A DNA stretch of 64,000 nucleotides, from assembly GCF_015356115.1 (NCBI RefSeq), contig NZ_CP063056.1, positions 1,860,001-1,924,000 on the forward strand. Reading direction: 5' to 3'. Positions within the stretch are counted from its first letter, which is position 1. The number at the start of each line of letters is the position of its first letter. The notes under the pieces are model-generated. The model made no database searches, was not told where the DNA came from, and saw nothing but the letters and a program-made list of their open reading frames with translations. This document shows positions 16,890 through 24,656 of this stretch, piece by piece. Position numbers and translations under genes: made by a program. The DNA is from Rodentibacter haemolyticus. GTDB taxonomy: Bacteria; Pseudomonadota; Gammaproteobacteria; Enterobacterales; Pasteurellaceae.

Positions 16890-18821
16890 TTAGAACGAAC
16901 CTTTTAATCCAACATAAACATTTCGACCGTCTTGACCATAACCGAGAATGTTTTCATATTTTTTGTCAAATAGGTTATTTAAGTTTGCATAAACGGTTAA
17001 GTTTGGTACGAGCTGATAATTTACTCCAAGATTAGCTAAAGTATATGAAGGAAGTTTTACCGCTCTTGTTGCATAAGGTGGTAAATACTCATAGTAGTTA
17101 TCCATTCGTTTGCTTACATAAGATACGCTAACATTTGCCCTCAATTTTTCTGTCAGTTGATAGGCTAATCCTGCATTTGCAGTATGCTTAGGACGGCGGA
17201 GCAGCTCACTGCCTTTGCTATCTTTTGTTTGCGTATAAGTGTAATTGGCATAGGCGGTTAAATCCTCGGTTAATTTTCCATCATAGGCGATCTCAATGCC
17301 TTTTATTTTTGTTCTGCCTTCAAGGTTGATTGAACGTGTTACCAAGTTTGGCCAAACGCCGCTCGATTGAAATGAAATAAAGTCCTCAACGTTACGTGCG
17401 AAATAGGTGAGATCCAAACGATGTGATTTGTCGTTATTTTCAATGAGTAAACCGATATCACCGCCACGGCTTTTTTCCGGTTTTAAGTTCGGATTGCCGA
17501 TATATTGACCGTTATAGCCATAATATTCCGTGATTGTAGGATTTTGAATTGCGCTGCCGATACTTGCGTGGGCTTTAAAGTTTGGTGATAAACGATATGC
17601 ACCTGAAATTCTTCCGGTGAAAGAATTATCATACTTGTTGCTATTAATGTAACGTCCGCTGATTGATAAACTGTGATCCTGTTCGCTCAATAAACGATAT
17701 TCCGCAGCAATACTTTTTTCCTTGAGTTCCTTCTTATCTGTTAAGAAATAGCTGGAATCATAAGTTGTTTTTTGATATTCACCTAATAAGCTAATGCCTT
17801 GAGTAATTGCACCTTCACGATCAAAATTGATATCTAATTGATAATTTGCATTCAGCTTTTTCGCATCATAACCGCTTGTCATACCGAAAGTATCGCTATC
17901 TGTTTTGATATGGCTGACGCTTGCTTTATGTTTAAAGAGATCTTGCGAATTTCCCCAATAGCTACCTAATTTAAACAAGGTTTCACGGGTGCGGGTGCGA
18001 TGTCCCGTTTCATCGTTAAGATTACTATCGAAATAAGCACTTTGAGAAGAATGAGAGGTTAAAAACTCAATGCCTTTGTCATTATCATCATAACCAAAAC
18101 GCAACGATGCATTATCGAGATGGAATTTATCTTTTTCCTTTGCATTTCCTACTGAAATTTTGGTTCCGTCTTGAGCAGTGTAAGAAAAGGGTTTATTGCT
18201 CAATGCTGAAATACCGCTTGTACGGTGGCTATCACCGTGTAAATCGTAATAGAAACCTTGGTGATAGCCTGAAACGGTAACGGAACCGTCCCTTGTACGA
18301 TGTGAACCTGTGCCGAAATCGAAGTCTATATTAAAGGGTTTTTCTTTATATAAACCGCTTTTAGTGGTGATATAAATCACACCGCCCACGGCATCGCTAC
18401 CCCAAAGTGCGGATTGCTCACCACGTAATACTTCAATGCGTTCAATATTGCTTAAACTTAAGCCGCCGAAATCAAAGCCATAACCCGAAACGGGATTGAC
18501 TTTCACCCCGTCAATAATGACTGCCGTATGATTGGCATCCGCCCCCCGTAGATAAACATTGCTTAACGTACCTCGCCCACCGGAAAAACTCATTGCCGTT
18601 CCGGGAACGGTTTTTAACACATCACTCACATAAGTAGCGTTTCTTTTGGAAAAATCTTTTTCGGTTAGCACAGTCACTGAAGAGGCGGTTTTATCTTGAT
18701 TGATCGGTGTTGCGTAAGCGGAATAAACATTAATCGGCTCAAGTTCGCTTTTGCCGTTTTCGGCTTGAACAGAAGCGGATAAACCGATTAAAAGTGCGGT
18801 CGTGATTAAATTGGTTTTCAT
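16890..18821 (-). CDS. TonB-dependent outer-membrane receptor, BtuB-like
   Basis: The 643-residue protein has a signal peptide (about 1-20, ending ASVQA), a TonB-box-like EPINVYSAY, and a plug domain (about 45-155) with VYLRGADANHTAVIIDGVKVN and IERIEVLRGEQSALWGSDAVGGVI. A 22-strand barrel region follows, ending in the terminal phenylalanine (VYVGLKGSF). The plug is most like BtuB/cobalamin receptors, but substrate cannot be read from this; heme or another chelate is possible. No B12 riboswitch is visible upstream, and no periplasmic-binding or ABC partner is adjacent. A repeat follows its stop by 3 bases. Confidence 0.85.
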   Translation of the reverse strand: MKTNLITTALLIGLSASVQAENGKSELEPINVYSAYATPINQDKTASSVTVLTEKDFSKRNATYVSDVLKTVPGTAMSFSGGRGTLSNVYLRGADANHTAVIIDGVKVNPVSGYGFDFGGLSLSNIERIEVLRGEQSALWGSDAVGGVIYITTKSGLYKEKPFNIDFDFGTGSHRTRDGSVTVSGYHQGFYYDLHGDSHRTSGISALSNKPFSYTAQDGTKISVGNAKEKDKFHLDNASLRFGYDDNDKGIEFLTSHSSQSAYFDSNLNDETGHRTRTRETLFKLGSYWGNSQDLFKHKASVSHIKTDSDTFGMTSGYDAKKLNANYQLDINFDREGAITQGISLLGEYQKTTYDSSYFLTDKKELKEKSIAAEYRLLSEQDHSLSISGRYINSNKYDNSFTGRISGAYRLSPNFKAHASIGSAIQNPTITEYYGYNGQYIGNPNLKPEKSRGGDIGLLIENNDKSHRLDLTYFARNVEDFISFQSSGVWPNLVTRSINLEGRTKIKGIEIAYDGKLTEDLTAYANYTYTQTKDSKGSELLRRPKHTANAGLAYQLTEKLRANVSVSYVSKRMDNYYEYLPPYATRAVKLPSYTLANLGVNYQLVPNLTVYANLNNLFDKKYENILGYGQDGRNVYVGLKGSF

Positions 18822-18901
18822 TTTAAGTTCCTAGGGTAATTAAAAAATGCGGGTATTTTGACATAGTTGATTTTTTCTGACCAGTTGAGATTTTTCATTG
18901 C

Positions 18902-18918
18902 GAATAGAAATTTTATTC
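18902..18918. promoter_or_regulatory. Imperfect 17-bp palindrome between the TonB receptor gene and glyQ
   Basis: GAATAGAAATTTTATTC reads almost the same on both strands (one mismatched pair). It lies 81 bases upstream of the receptor start in the shared divergent control region. It is AT-rich and only loosely resembles a Fur box, so the regulator is unknown. Confidence 0.3.
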
Positions 18919-19019
18919 ATAAAAAACATCACTATTTTTAACCGCACTTTTCGCCTTTATCCGCACTTGGCTTTCAAGTATAATGTCGGCATTTTTCACT
19001 ATTTCAGCGATTCAATATT

Positions 19020-19928
19020 ATGAGCAATCAATTCAACATAAAAACATTCCAAGGTATGATTCTCGCCCTGCAAGATTATTGGGCAAAACAGGGTTGCACA
19101 ATTGTACAGCCTTTTGATATGGAAGTCGGGGCGGGGACATCGCACCCGATGACCGCATTGCGTGCTTTAGGGCCTGAACCGATGGCATTTGCCTATGTGC
19201 AGCCGTCACGCCGCCCGACAGACGGGCGTTACGGTGAAAACCCGAACCGTTTACAACACTACTATCAATTCCAAGTGGTGATTAAACCTTCACCGGATAA
19301 TATTCAAGAACTTTATTTAGGCTCGCTTGAAATGCTCGGTTTTGATCCGACCAAAAATGACATTCGTTTTGTGGAAGATAACTGGGAAAACCCGACCCTT
19401 GGTGCTTGGGGATTGGGTTGGGAAGTATGGTTAAACGGTATGGAAGTCACCCAATTTACCTATTTCCAACAAGTGGGTGGTTTGGAATGTAAACCGGTAA
19501 CGGGGGAAGTGACCTATGGTTTGGAACGTTTGGCAATGTATATTCAAGGTGTGGATAGCGTGTATGATTTAGTGTGGTCTGACGGCCCGCTTGGTAAAAC
19601 CACTTACGGTGATGTGTTCCATCAAAATGAAGTGGAACAATCCACTTATAACTTTGAATATGCCGACACGGATTTCTTATTTTACTGCTTCGATCAATAC
19701 GAAAAAGAAGCACAATCTCTGCTTTCCTTAGAAAAACCGCTACCGTTGCCGGCTTATGAACGAATCTTAAAAGCGGCACACAGCTTCAACCTATTAGACG
19801 CACGCAAAGCGATTTCCGTTACCGAACGTCAACGCTATATTTTACGTATTCGCGCGCTAACCAAAGGTGTGGCGGAAGCCTATTATGCCAGCCGTGAAGC
19901 TTTAGGGTTTCCGGGCTGTAAAAAATAA
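19020..19928 (+). CDS. glyQ: Glycyl-tRNA synthetase alpha subunit
   Basis: GlyQ is the catalytic alpha subunit of the bacterial alpha2beta2 glycyl-tRNA synthetase. The 302-residue protein has the family start (NIKTFQGMILALQDYWAKQGC), the class II motif 2 region (YVQPSRRPTDGRYGENPNR) and motif 3 (GEVTYGLERLAMY). It lies divergent from the TonB receptor. Its partner glyS is about 1.4 kb downstream, separated by a repeat and three small genes. Confidence 0.97.
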   Translation: MSNQFNIKTFQGMILALQDYWAKQGCTIVQPFDMEVGAGTSHPMTALRALGPEPMAFAYVQPSRRPTDGRYGENPNRLQHYYQFQVVIKPSPDNIQELYLGSLEMLGFDPTKNDIRFVEDNWENPTLGAWGLGWEVWLNGMEVTQFTYFQQVGGLECKPVTGEVTYGLERLAMYIQGVDSVYDLVWSDGPLGKTTYGDVFHQNEVEQSTYNFEYADTDFLFYCFDQYEKEAQSLLSLEKPLPLPAYERILKAAHSFNLLDARKAISVTERQRYILRIRALTKGVAEAYYASREALGFPGCKK

Positions 19929-19935
19929 CTCGGAA

Positions 19936-20024
19936 TATACACAATCGCTTTAAGCGATTGCTATGCCTCACGGCACCGTTGGTAAGCCAACGTTCAAAAT
20001 CTAAAGATTTTGTGACCGCACTTT
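19936..20024 (+). repeat. Four-hairpin USS-bounded repeat, copy D
   Basis: The hairpins CAATCGCTTTAAGCGATTG, GCCTCACGGC, CGTTGGTAAGCCAACG and CAAAATC/GATTTTG are followed by GACCGCACTTTT. It begins 8 bases after the glyQ stop. Unlike most copies, the USS end points away from the preceding gene and towards the next start. Confidence 0.85.
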
Positions 20025-20057
20025 TACGCATTGATGACAATAATGAAGGAGATAATA

Positions 20058-20711
20058 ATGAGCGATTTTCAATATCCGAAAGATATTTACACGGAAGCGG
20101 AAGCAGATGTAAATACCCTTGCCAATCTCGGGCCGTTAGCCCCTTTAGCAGGGAGCTGGGAAGGCAAACGTGGTTTGGATATTAATCCGAAAGCGGATGG
20201 CGCGGTAAAGGATCCTTATATTGAACACATTGAGCTACAACCTATTGATGCGCAAACCAATGGCCCGCAATTATTTTACGGTTTACGTTATCACACTCAC
20301 ATTGTGCAGCCTAACGAAGTGGAAACTTTCCACGATCAAGTCGGTTATTGGTTGTGGGAACCGGCAACAGGCAATATTTTATTCACTTTGAGTATTCCGC
20401 GCGGGCAAACGCTAATGGCTGTGGGGAAAGCAGCGGCAGATGCGAAAAAATTCACCGTAAAAGCCGTGCGCGGTTCATTAACAAACGGGATTATTTCAAA
20501 TCCGTTTATAGAGCAATCGTTCACTACGGAGAGTTATGAAATCACAGTGAGTATTAATGATGACGGTACTTGGTCTTACGATCAAACGACATTAATGACG
20601 ATTCCGGGCTACGATAAATCCTTTGAACATCGTGATCGTAATCGTTTAACCAAAATCGCAGAAGCAACCCCGAATCCGACCGCACTTGCCGCACAAAAAG
20701 AAGGTAAATAA
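20058..20711 (+). CDS. Heme-binding beta-barrel (nitrobindin/FABP-like) protein
   Basis: The 217-residue protein matches the bacterial nitrobindin-like family (formerly DUF1794): LAPLAGSWEGKRGLDINPK near the N-terminus, then YGLRYHTHIV, FHDQVGYWLWEP, and a late NRLTKI. Family members are cytoplasmic ten-strand barrels, some of which bind heme; a histidine is present near the C-terminus (FEHRDRNRL). The ATG at 20058 follows AAGGAGAT by 6 bases; an earlier in-frame ATG at 20031 lacks such a site. It overlaps the next gene by one base (TAATG), so it is first in a small operon. Confidence 0.8.
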   Translation: MSDFQYPKDIYTEAEADVNTLANLGPLAPLAGSWEGKRGLDINPKADGAVKDPYIEHIELQPIDAQTNGPQLFYGLRYHTHIVQPNEVETFHDQVGYWLWEPATGNILFTLSIPRGQTLMAVGKAAADAKKFTVKAVRGSLTNGIISNPFIEQSFTTESYEITVSINDDGTWSYDQTTLMTIPGYDKSFEHRDRNRLTKIAEATPNPTALAAQKEGK

Positions 20712-20974
20712 TGAAACCGATTCTTTATTATGCGGCACAATGTCCTGATACAGTGCCTTTTGTCGCCGAATTAAAAAGATTAGGTGTCGATTATGAAGAA
20801 GTGGAAGTGCTTTCTTCTATTCCTAATCTGAAACAATGGCTGCGTTTACGCGACCGCCACTCGGCTTTTGATAACGCCAAAGCGCAAGGTTTCGCAGGGT
20901 TTCCTGCGTTGTGGTTGGAAGACGATAGCGTGATTTTGGATTTAAATTTGTTGAATGAAATATTTAAAAAATGA
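20711..20974 (+). CDS. Glutaredoxin-like protein, 87 aa
   Basis: The sequence PILYYAAQCPDTVPFVAELKRL followed by VDYEEVEV and a cis-proline segment GFAGFPALWLED matches a small thioredoxin-fold glutaredoxin. The usual CPYC is replaced by CPDT, leaving a single active-site cysteine at residue 11, so a monothiol or non-redox role is likely. The start overlaps the preceding stop by one base (TAATG), and its end overlaps the next gene by four bases. Confidence 0.75.
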   Translation: MKPILYYAAQCPDTVPFVAELKRLGVDYEEVEVLSSIPNLKQWLRLRDRHSAFDNAKAQGFAGFPALWLEDDSVILDLNLLNEIFKK

Positions 20975-21201
20975 TGAAAAATTGCTTTGCCGGAATCGTT
21001 TTTGCTAGCATTTTAACTGCTTGTAGCCAGACTTCGGATATGCCAAAAGAATCAATGATTGGCGTTCGACAAAATGCAAATGCGATGCATGGTTGTGTAA
21101 CAGCAGTAAGAGAATACTATTCTTACAGCCAACAAAAATGCGTTCAACAAGCGCCTCGACTAGTCAAAACTAAGAATGGTCGGAAAATCCGAAACTTTTA
21201 G
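20971..21201 (+). CDS. Small putative lipoprotein, 76 aa
   Basis: I do not recognise the family. The N-terminus MMKNCFAGIVFASILTACSQ is a lipoprotein signal peptide with lipobox LTAC, so Cys18 would be lipidated by the Lgt/LspA/Lnt pathway. The mature part is short and basic with two cysteines (HGCVTAV, QKCVQQ). It overlaps the glutaredoxin-like gene by ATGA and so belongs to the same operon. Confidence 0.7.
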   Translation: MMKNCFAGIVFASILTACSQTSDMPKESMIGVRQNANAMHGCVTAVREYYSYSQQKCVQQAPRLVKTKNGRKIRNF

Positions 21202-21372
21202 TGTTTCTGTCTAATGTTAAGTCGGTCGTGAGTTTTTATATTATTTATGGTAGTGATATGAACGATTAAATTGAATACTAATTAAAAAATAAGTACATAG
21301 GGTGGGCTTTCGCCCATTAATATTTTAAAAAATTACTGATGGCTTAAAGCCCCTCAATTAAGAGAAAACAAA

Positions 21373-23442
21373 ATGACAACCCAAAACTTCTTAGTAGAAA
21401 TCGGCACAGAAGAGCTGCCGCCAAAAGCTCTGAAAACATTAGCGACCGCCTTTGCGGAGAATGTAGAAAACGAATTAAATCAAGCAGGTTTGTCATTCGA
21501 TAAAATCGAATGGCTTGCCAGCCCCCGCCGTTTAGCTGTGAAGGTGTTAGCACTTGCAACACAACAGCCGAGCAAAGAAATTGAAAAACGTGGTCCTGCG
21601 GTGTCGGCAGCATTTGATCAAGATGGCAAACCGACCAAAGCGGCCGAAGGCTGGGCACGTAGTTGTGGTATTACTGTGGATCAAGCCGAACGTCTTGCGA
21701 CCGACAAAGGAGAATGGTTGGTTTACCGTGCCACCGTTGAGGGCAAAGCGACTAAAGATTTGCTGGCGGATGTCGTCTCGACAAGCCTTGCGAAATTACC
21801 GATTCCAAAACCTATGCGTTGGGCTGACAAAAGCGTGCAATTTATTCGCCCTGTTCACACCGTAACAATGTTGCTCGGCGATGAATTGATTGAAGGTGAA
21901 ATTTTAGGTGTGGCGAGCGCTCGAACCATTCGGGGGCATCGTTTCTTAGGCGAGCGAGAGTTTGAAATTCAACACGCAGACCAATATCCGCAATTATTGC
22001 GTGAGAAAGGTTCTGTGGTAGCGGATTTTAACGAGCGTAAAGCGGAGATTCTTGCAAAATCTCAAGCAAAAGCGACCGCACTTGGCGGCGTGGCTGATAT
22101 TGACGAAAGTTTGCTTGAGGAAGTTACCTCATTAGTGGAATTTCCGAATGTGCTTACCGCAAAATTTGAAGAACGTTTCCTTACCGTGCCGGCTGAAGCC
22201 TTGGTTTGCACCATGAAAGGCGATCAAAAATATTTCCCAATCTATGATAAAGACGGCAAATTATTACCGCACTTTATTTTTGTATCGAATATCAATCCTG
22301 AAGATCCGACTGCGATTATTGAAGGAAACGAAAAGGTAGTTCGCCCGCGTTTAACGGATGCGGAATTTTTCTTCAAAACCGATTTAAAACAAAAATTGAT
22401 TGATCGCTTACCTCGTTTAGAAACCGTGTTGTTCCAACAACAGCTTGGCACATTACGCGATAAAACCGCTCGTATTGAACAACTTGCAGGCGAAATCGCA
22501 AAACAAATCGGGGCGGATGAAACCAAAGCGAAACGTGCCGGTTTACTTTCAAAATGCGACTTGATGACTAATATGGTGTTTGAATTTACCGATACGCAAG
22601 GTGTGATGGGCATGCACTATGCCCGCCACGATGGTGAAGACGAAGATGTTGCCGTAGCCTTAAACGAACAATATATGCCGCGTTTTGCCGGTGATGAATT
22701 ACCGAAATCATTGGTGGCAAGCAGTGTCGCCTTAGCGGATAAATTAGATACCTTAACGGGGATTTTCGGTATCGGACAAGCCCCTAAAGGGAGTGCCGAT
22801 CCATTTGCGCTACGCCGTGCGGCATTAGGTGTGTTGCGTATTCTCGTAGAGAAAAACTTGCCACTTGATTTAATGGATTTGGTTCAAAAATCAGCCGCAC
22901 TTTTCGGTGATAAACTTACGAATAAGAATGTTGTTGAAGACGTAGTGGATTTTATGCTGGGGCGTTTCCGTGCGTGGTATCAAGACGAAGGTATTGCGGT
23001 GGATGTGATTCAAGCGGTACTTTCCCGCCGCCCTACCCGTCCTGCCGATTTTGATGCGCGGGTGCGTGCGGTATCGCATTTCCGCACTTTAGATTCTGCT
23101 CAAGCTTTGGCTGCGGCAAACAAGCGTGTAGCGAATATTCTTGCTAAAACGGAGAGTGCTATTGGTGAGATCAATTTAGCCGCGTGCTTGGAGCCGGCTG
23201 AAAAAGCACTGGCTGAAATCGTACTTGGATTACAATCGGAAGTACAACCGCTGATTGCTAAAGGCGAATACAGCGCCGTATTAGATAAATTGGCTAACTT
23301 GCGCACGCCGGTGGATAATTTCTTTGATAACGTGATGGTGAATGCGGAAGATCCTGTATTACGTCAAAACCGTTTGGCAATTTTAAATACACTGCAAGAT
23401 TTGTTCTTGCAAGTGGCGGATATCTCTGTCCTTCAAGCGTAA
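21373..23442 (+). CDS. glyS: Glycyl-tRNA synthetase beta subunit
   Basis: GlyS is the beta subunit that supplies tRNA recognition to the alpha2beta2 enzyme. The 689-residue protein starts TTQNFLVEIGTEELPPKAL and contains WLASPRRLAVKV, PKPMRWADKSVQFIRPVH, GHRFLG and the HD-like region with GIGQAPKGSADPFALRRAALGVLRI, all typical. The ribosome site is weak (AAGAGAAAACAAA). The upstream gap holds a half palindrome AGGGTGGGCTTTCGCCCA near 21299, related to the arms of the MITE-like repeats. Confidence 0.97.
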   Translation: MTTQNFLVEIGTEELPPKALKTLATAFAENVENELNQAGLSFDKIEWLASPRRLAVKVLALATQQPSKEIEKRGPAVSAAFDQDGKPTKAAEGWARSCGITVDQAERLATDKGEWLVYRATVEGKATKDLLADVVSTSLAKLPIPKPMRWADKSVQFIRPVHTVTMLLGDELIEGEILGVASARTIRGHRFLGEREFEIQHADQYPQLLREKGSVVADFNERKAEILAKSQAKATALGGVADIDESLLEEVTSLVEFPNVLTAKFEERFLTVPAEALVCTMKGDQKYFPIYDKDGKLLPHFIFVSNINPEDPTAIIEGNEKVVRPRLTDAEFFFKTDLKQKLIDRLPRLETVLFQQQLGTLRDKTARIEQLAGEIAKQIGADETKAKRAGLLSKCDLMTNMVFEFTDTQGVMGMHYARHDGEDEDVAVALNEQYMPRFAGDELPKSLVASSVALADKLDTLTGIFGIGQAPKGSADPFALRRAALGVLRILVEKNLPLDLMDLVQKSAALFGDKLTNKNVVEDVVDFMLGRFRAWYQDEGIAVDVIQAVLSRRPTRPADFDARVRAVSHFRTLDSAQALAAANKRVANILAKTESAIGEINLAACLEPAEKALAEIVLGLQSEVQPLIAKGEYSAVLDKLANLRTPVDNFFDNVMVNAEDPVLRQNRLAILNTLQDLFLQVADISVLQA

Positions 23443-23449
23443 AATTAAT

Positions 23450-23482
23450 AAGGAATGGTCATTTTTCCAACGACCATTCCTT
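23450..23482 (+). terminator. Terminator after glyS
   Basis: An 11-bp perfect stem AAGGAATGGTC/GACCATTCCTT with an 11-base loop lies 8 bases past the glyS stop. It is followed by TACTTAT. Confidence 0.75.
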
Positions 23483-23529
23483 TACTTATAGACTTCATCT
23501 AATTATTTCTCTATAATCAGCTCCGCTTT

Positions 23530-23606
23530 CCCCCCTTAGCTCAGTCGGTTAGAGCAGGCGACTCATAATCGCTTGGTCGCTGGTTCAAGTCCGGCAGGGG
23601 GGACCA
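23530..23606 (+). tRNA. ileX: tRNA-Ile2 (CAT anticodon, lysidine-modified)
   Basis: The 77-base cloverleaf has a CCCCCCT/AGGGGGG acceptor stem, encoded CCA, a T arm with GGTTCAAGTCC, and a CAT anticodon (GACTCATAATC). The anticodon arm and D arm match E. coli ileX/ileY almost base for base and not elongator metT. The CAT anticodon is therefore expected to be modified to lysidine-AU by TilS, whose gene lies at 37862-39151. A promoter is visible: TAGACT at 23489, 17 bases, TATAAT at 23512. Confidence 0.92.
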
Positions 23607-23979
23607 ACATTAAATTTCTACTCTTTCGCCCTCATATGTATTCTTTTACTAATCTCTTATAAACACTGGCTTTTCGTTGAGTATATTTCTATTTACTAAG
23701 ATTAAAAAAATTCCCTAAAATTATTTCCGATATATAGCGATTCCCACATTGATTTTGCAATCAGAAAAAGCCACTATAGTGGATAGTAAAAGTCTGCAAA
23801 AATTGACCGCACTTTTTCCACAAAGACAATGTGTTTAAATTGAGGAGATAAGACTCAAGGTTTTATTTGAGTGGGATCATATTTGACAAGTGGCAATAGA
23901 ACAAATTTTTGCCTTTTATAATAGGATTGTAATAAATCCAAATATTAAAAAAGTCAATCAACTCAAAAGGAAATTAACT
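23607..23979. other. Gap with no supported gene (373 bases)
   Basis: AT-rich sequence with no convincing reading frame. It holds one USS near 23804-23815, a short palindrome CCACTATAGTGG near 23772, and a small hairpin ACTCAA/TTGAGT at about 23851-23870. A TATAAT at 23917 could serve the next gene, but no well-spaced -35 box was found. Confidence 0.6.
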
Positions 23980-24267
23980 ATGGCACTTTCTTATGCAAAA
24001 AGCTCCCATTTATCAAAGGCAATCCGTAATTTAATCGGTGTGCCATTTTGTTTTTACGCTGCATACAATATTTATTTTAAACTGCCAATTATATTGGAAA
24101 GCGGGGGCAGTGTGAGAGTTCCTCGTTTTGTGTGGTTAATCTATGAAGCACTTGGTGAAAGCTATTTTTATCCGGTTATGGCGGCAATATTTATTCTCAT
24201 TAGCTTTATTTGTATTGGTTTGGCAGTAAAACATTTTAATGCTCACAAAGCACAAAAGAACCAATAG
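23980..24267 (+). CDS. Small membrane protein, 95 aa, unrecognised
   Basis: The protein has two hydrophobic segments (IRNLIGVPFCFYAAYNIYF at about 15-33 and YPVMAAIFILISFICIGLAV at about 65-84) with a charged N-terminus and tail. I do not recognise a family. The start is ATG 23980, which follows AAGGAAATTAACT; the same frame extends upstream to 23890 without a ribosome site. The gene stands alone between tRNA-Ile2 and the Kef antiporter gene. Confidence 0.6.
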   Translation: MALSYAKSSHLSKAIRNLIGVPFCFYAAYNIYFKLPIILESGGSVRVPRFVWLIYEALGESYFYPVMAAIFILISFICIGLAVKHFNAHKAQKNQ

Positions 24268-24656
24268 GTTATGTAATAAAGTGCGGTAAAAAACGGGAGA
24301 ATTTTATTCTCCTATTTTAATTTCTATTCAATAAGTCTTACTCAAAATGGCAACAAAAGCATGTACTGCCGTTTACTTAATCATAATTGTTATGTTCCCA
24401 TGAGGTCTGTTAAGCATTCGTGATTCTAGAGCAAGTAAAGAAAAAACACGTCAATAGACGGCTTTCCTTAATATGCTTTTGAGCTTATTGTGTCTATTAC
24501 GTTTGTGAATAGAGCAGCTTTATTACACCTCTAATGAAAACAGTGCTAACTTGAATTTCATATCTTCATTTTTCCCTCTATAATTTGTAATGAAAACCAA
24601 GTAAAATACTGCGGTTCCTACTTTACCTTTCTTTTTTTACTGTTTTAGGAGTTTCT
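24268..24656. other. Gap with no supported gene (389 bases)
   Basis: Contains a USS at 24281 (AAGTGCGGT), an unpaired ATTTTATTCTCC segment after it, and otherwise unremarkable AT-rich sequence. The longest open frames are under about 20 codons and lack ribosome sites. It presumably holds the promoter of the downstream antiporter gene. Confidence 0.6.

Noticed and set aside
18822..19019. B12 riboswitch upstream of the BtuB-like receptor
   Set aside because: The interval is under 200 bases and has no B12-box-like sequence or multi-stem structure.
23530..23606. tRNA with CAT anticodon read as elongator or initiator tRNA-Met
   Set aside because: The anticodon and D arms follow E. coli ileX/ileY (GGCGACTCATAATCGC), not metT or the initiator, so tRNA-Ile2 is the better call.
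23883..23922. TTGACA...TATAAT promoter for the small membrane protein
   Set aside because: The two boxes are 28 bases apart, far from the usual 16-18, so they do not form a promoter together.
24347..24403. Small frame starting ATGGCAACAAAAGC in the gap before the Kef antiporter gene
   Set aside because: It is only 18 codons long, has no ribosome site and resembles nothing I know.
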